Assembly (NCBI GenBank): GCA_016713535.1
Contig: JADJOY010000030.1
Span: 1 to 64,000, forward strand
Length of the DNA stretch: 64,000 bases
Source of the DNA: Deltaproteobacteria bacterium
GTDB taxonomy: Bacteria; JADJOY01
Direction of reading: 5' to 3'
Position 1 is the stretch's first letter. Every line of letters begins with the position of its first letter. The notes under the pieces were generated by a model. The model was given only the letters and a program-made list of their open reading frames with translations. It was not told the origin of the DNA and made no database searches. Both the position numbers and the translations under genes were made by a program. Of the stretch, positions 63,863-64,000 are shown piece after piece.

Positions 63863-63961
63863 GGAACTTCCTCGTGCGCCGCCGGGTCGCGACGAAATCG
63901 AGTCCCGGAAAACCGAATGATTCGGGAAGCCGGGCCTGGATAGGCTCGGGCCGATCGCAAA

Positions 63962-63983
63962 GCCCCGCACTGTAACGCGGGGC
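63962..63983 (-). terminator. Terminator-like hairpin of a gene beyond the right edge
   Basis: On the minus strand GCCCCGC-GTTACAGT-GCGGGGC is followed by TTTG. It would end a minus-strand gene lying outside the window, ~100 bases upstream of fusA. Confidence 0.55.
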
Positions 63984-64000
63984 GCAAGTCGCGGCGACCC

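Overview
The window is a very GC-rich, gene-dense bacterial chromosome segment. Several traits point to a myxobacterium-like member of the former Deltaproteobacteria: a secreted metalloprotease with seven MopE-type DCND...PG...GNGxDDDC repeats, FG-GAP/VCBS lipoproteins, an EF-G with the AHIDSGKTT / NKLDR signature seen in the spirochaete/planctomycete/delta-proteobacterial lineage, a large PilZ membrane protein, and NtrC-type two-component regulation. The assignment is inference from gene content only; no rRNA gene is present.

Layout. 1-3.3 kb: an edge-truncated hypothetical gene and a long FG-GAP lipoprotein. 3.4-5.4 kb: the broken tail of an acyl-CoA synthetase, a ~210-bp tandem duplication, and a minus-strand lrgA/lrgB-like operon. 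5.4-12.8 kb: a plus-strand series with an alcohol dehydrogenase, hydantoinase/oxoprolinase A and B subunits, a HAD-IB phosphatase and a PilZ protein with a small membrane partner. 13-19.7 kb: MurJ, glycogen synthase, an integral membrane protein and an esterase lipoprotein. 19.7-21.2 kb: repeat array 1. 21.2-26.1 kb: response regulator, PDZ/GAF histidine kinase and HAD phosphatase operon. 26.2-39.1 kb: PHB-depolymerase-like esterase, HEAT-repeat protein, plant-type glutamate-cysteine ligase, signal peptidase I, an ArnT-like membrane protein, a ChbG-type deacetylase with PrmA and RsmE, an RDD protein and threonine deaminase. 39.26 kb: tRNA-Phe, followed by a small islet with hipBA bounded by partial copies of the tRNA 3' end. 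41.7-48.4 kb: Tat-type flavin amine oxidase next to SpeD, ApbE, then nikR with an ECF-type nickel/cobalt importer. 48.5-50.6 kb: repeat array 2. 50.8-64 kb: outer-membrane barrel, MiaE and a GT2 enzyme sharing a CATG start, cupin, metalloprotease, MFS transporter, alpha/beta hydrolase, Ada/AlkA fusion and EF-G.

Two themes stand out. First, the intergenic space is filled with one superfamily of paired hairpins. The flanks are constant (CTGGAGGG ... CCCTCCAG), the loops are conserved and mutually complementary, and the stems are freely variable. The family occurs singly, in pairs, and as two long tandem arrays (about 9 and 13 copies); one array has a higher-order three-unit period and is bracketed by direct repeats. 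One copy of a related element has entered the end of a coding sequence. Second, six otherwise intact genes carry seven single-site frameshifts. That is either an assembly/sequencing artefact or real decay, and raw reads would settle it.

Gene cooperation seen from order and 4-bp ATGA/GTGA overlaps: hyuA-hyuB-HAD, PilZ-small membrane protein, RR-HK-HAD, deacetylase-prmA-rsmE, hipB-hipA, MFS-independent nikR/cbiM-cbiN'-cbiQ-cbiO, GT2-cupin.
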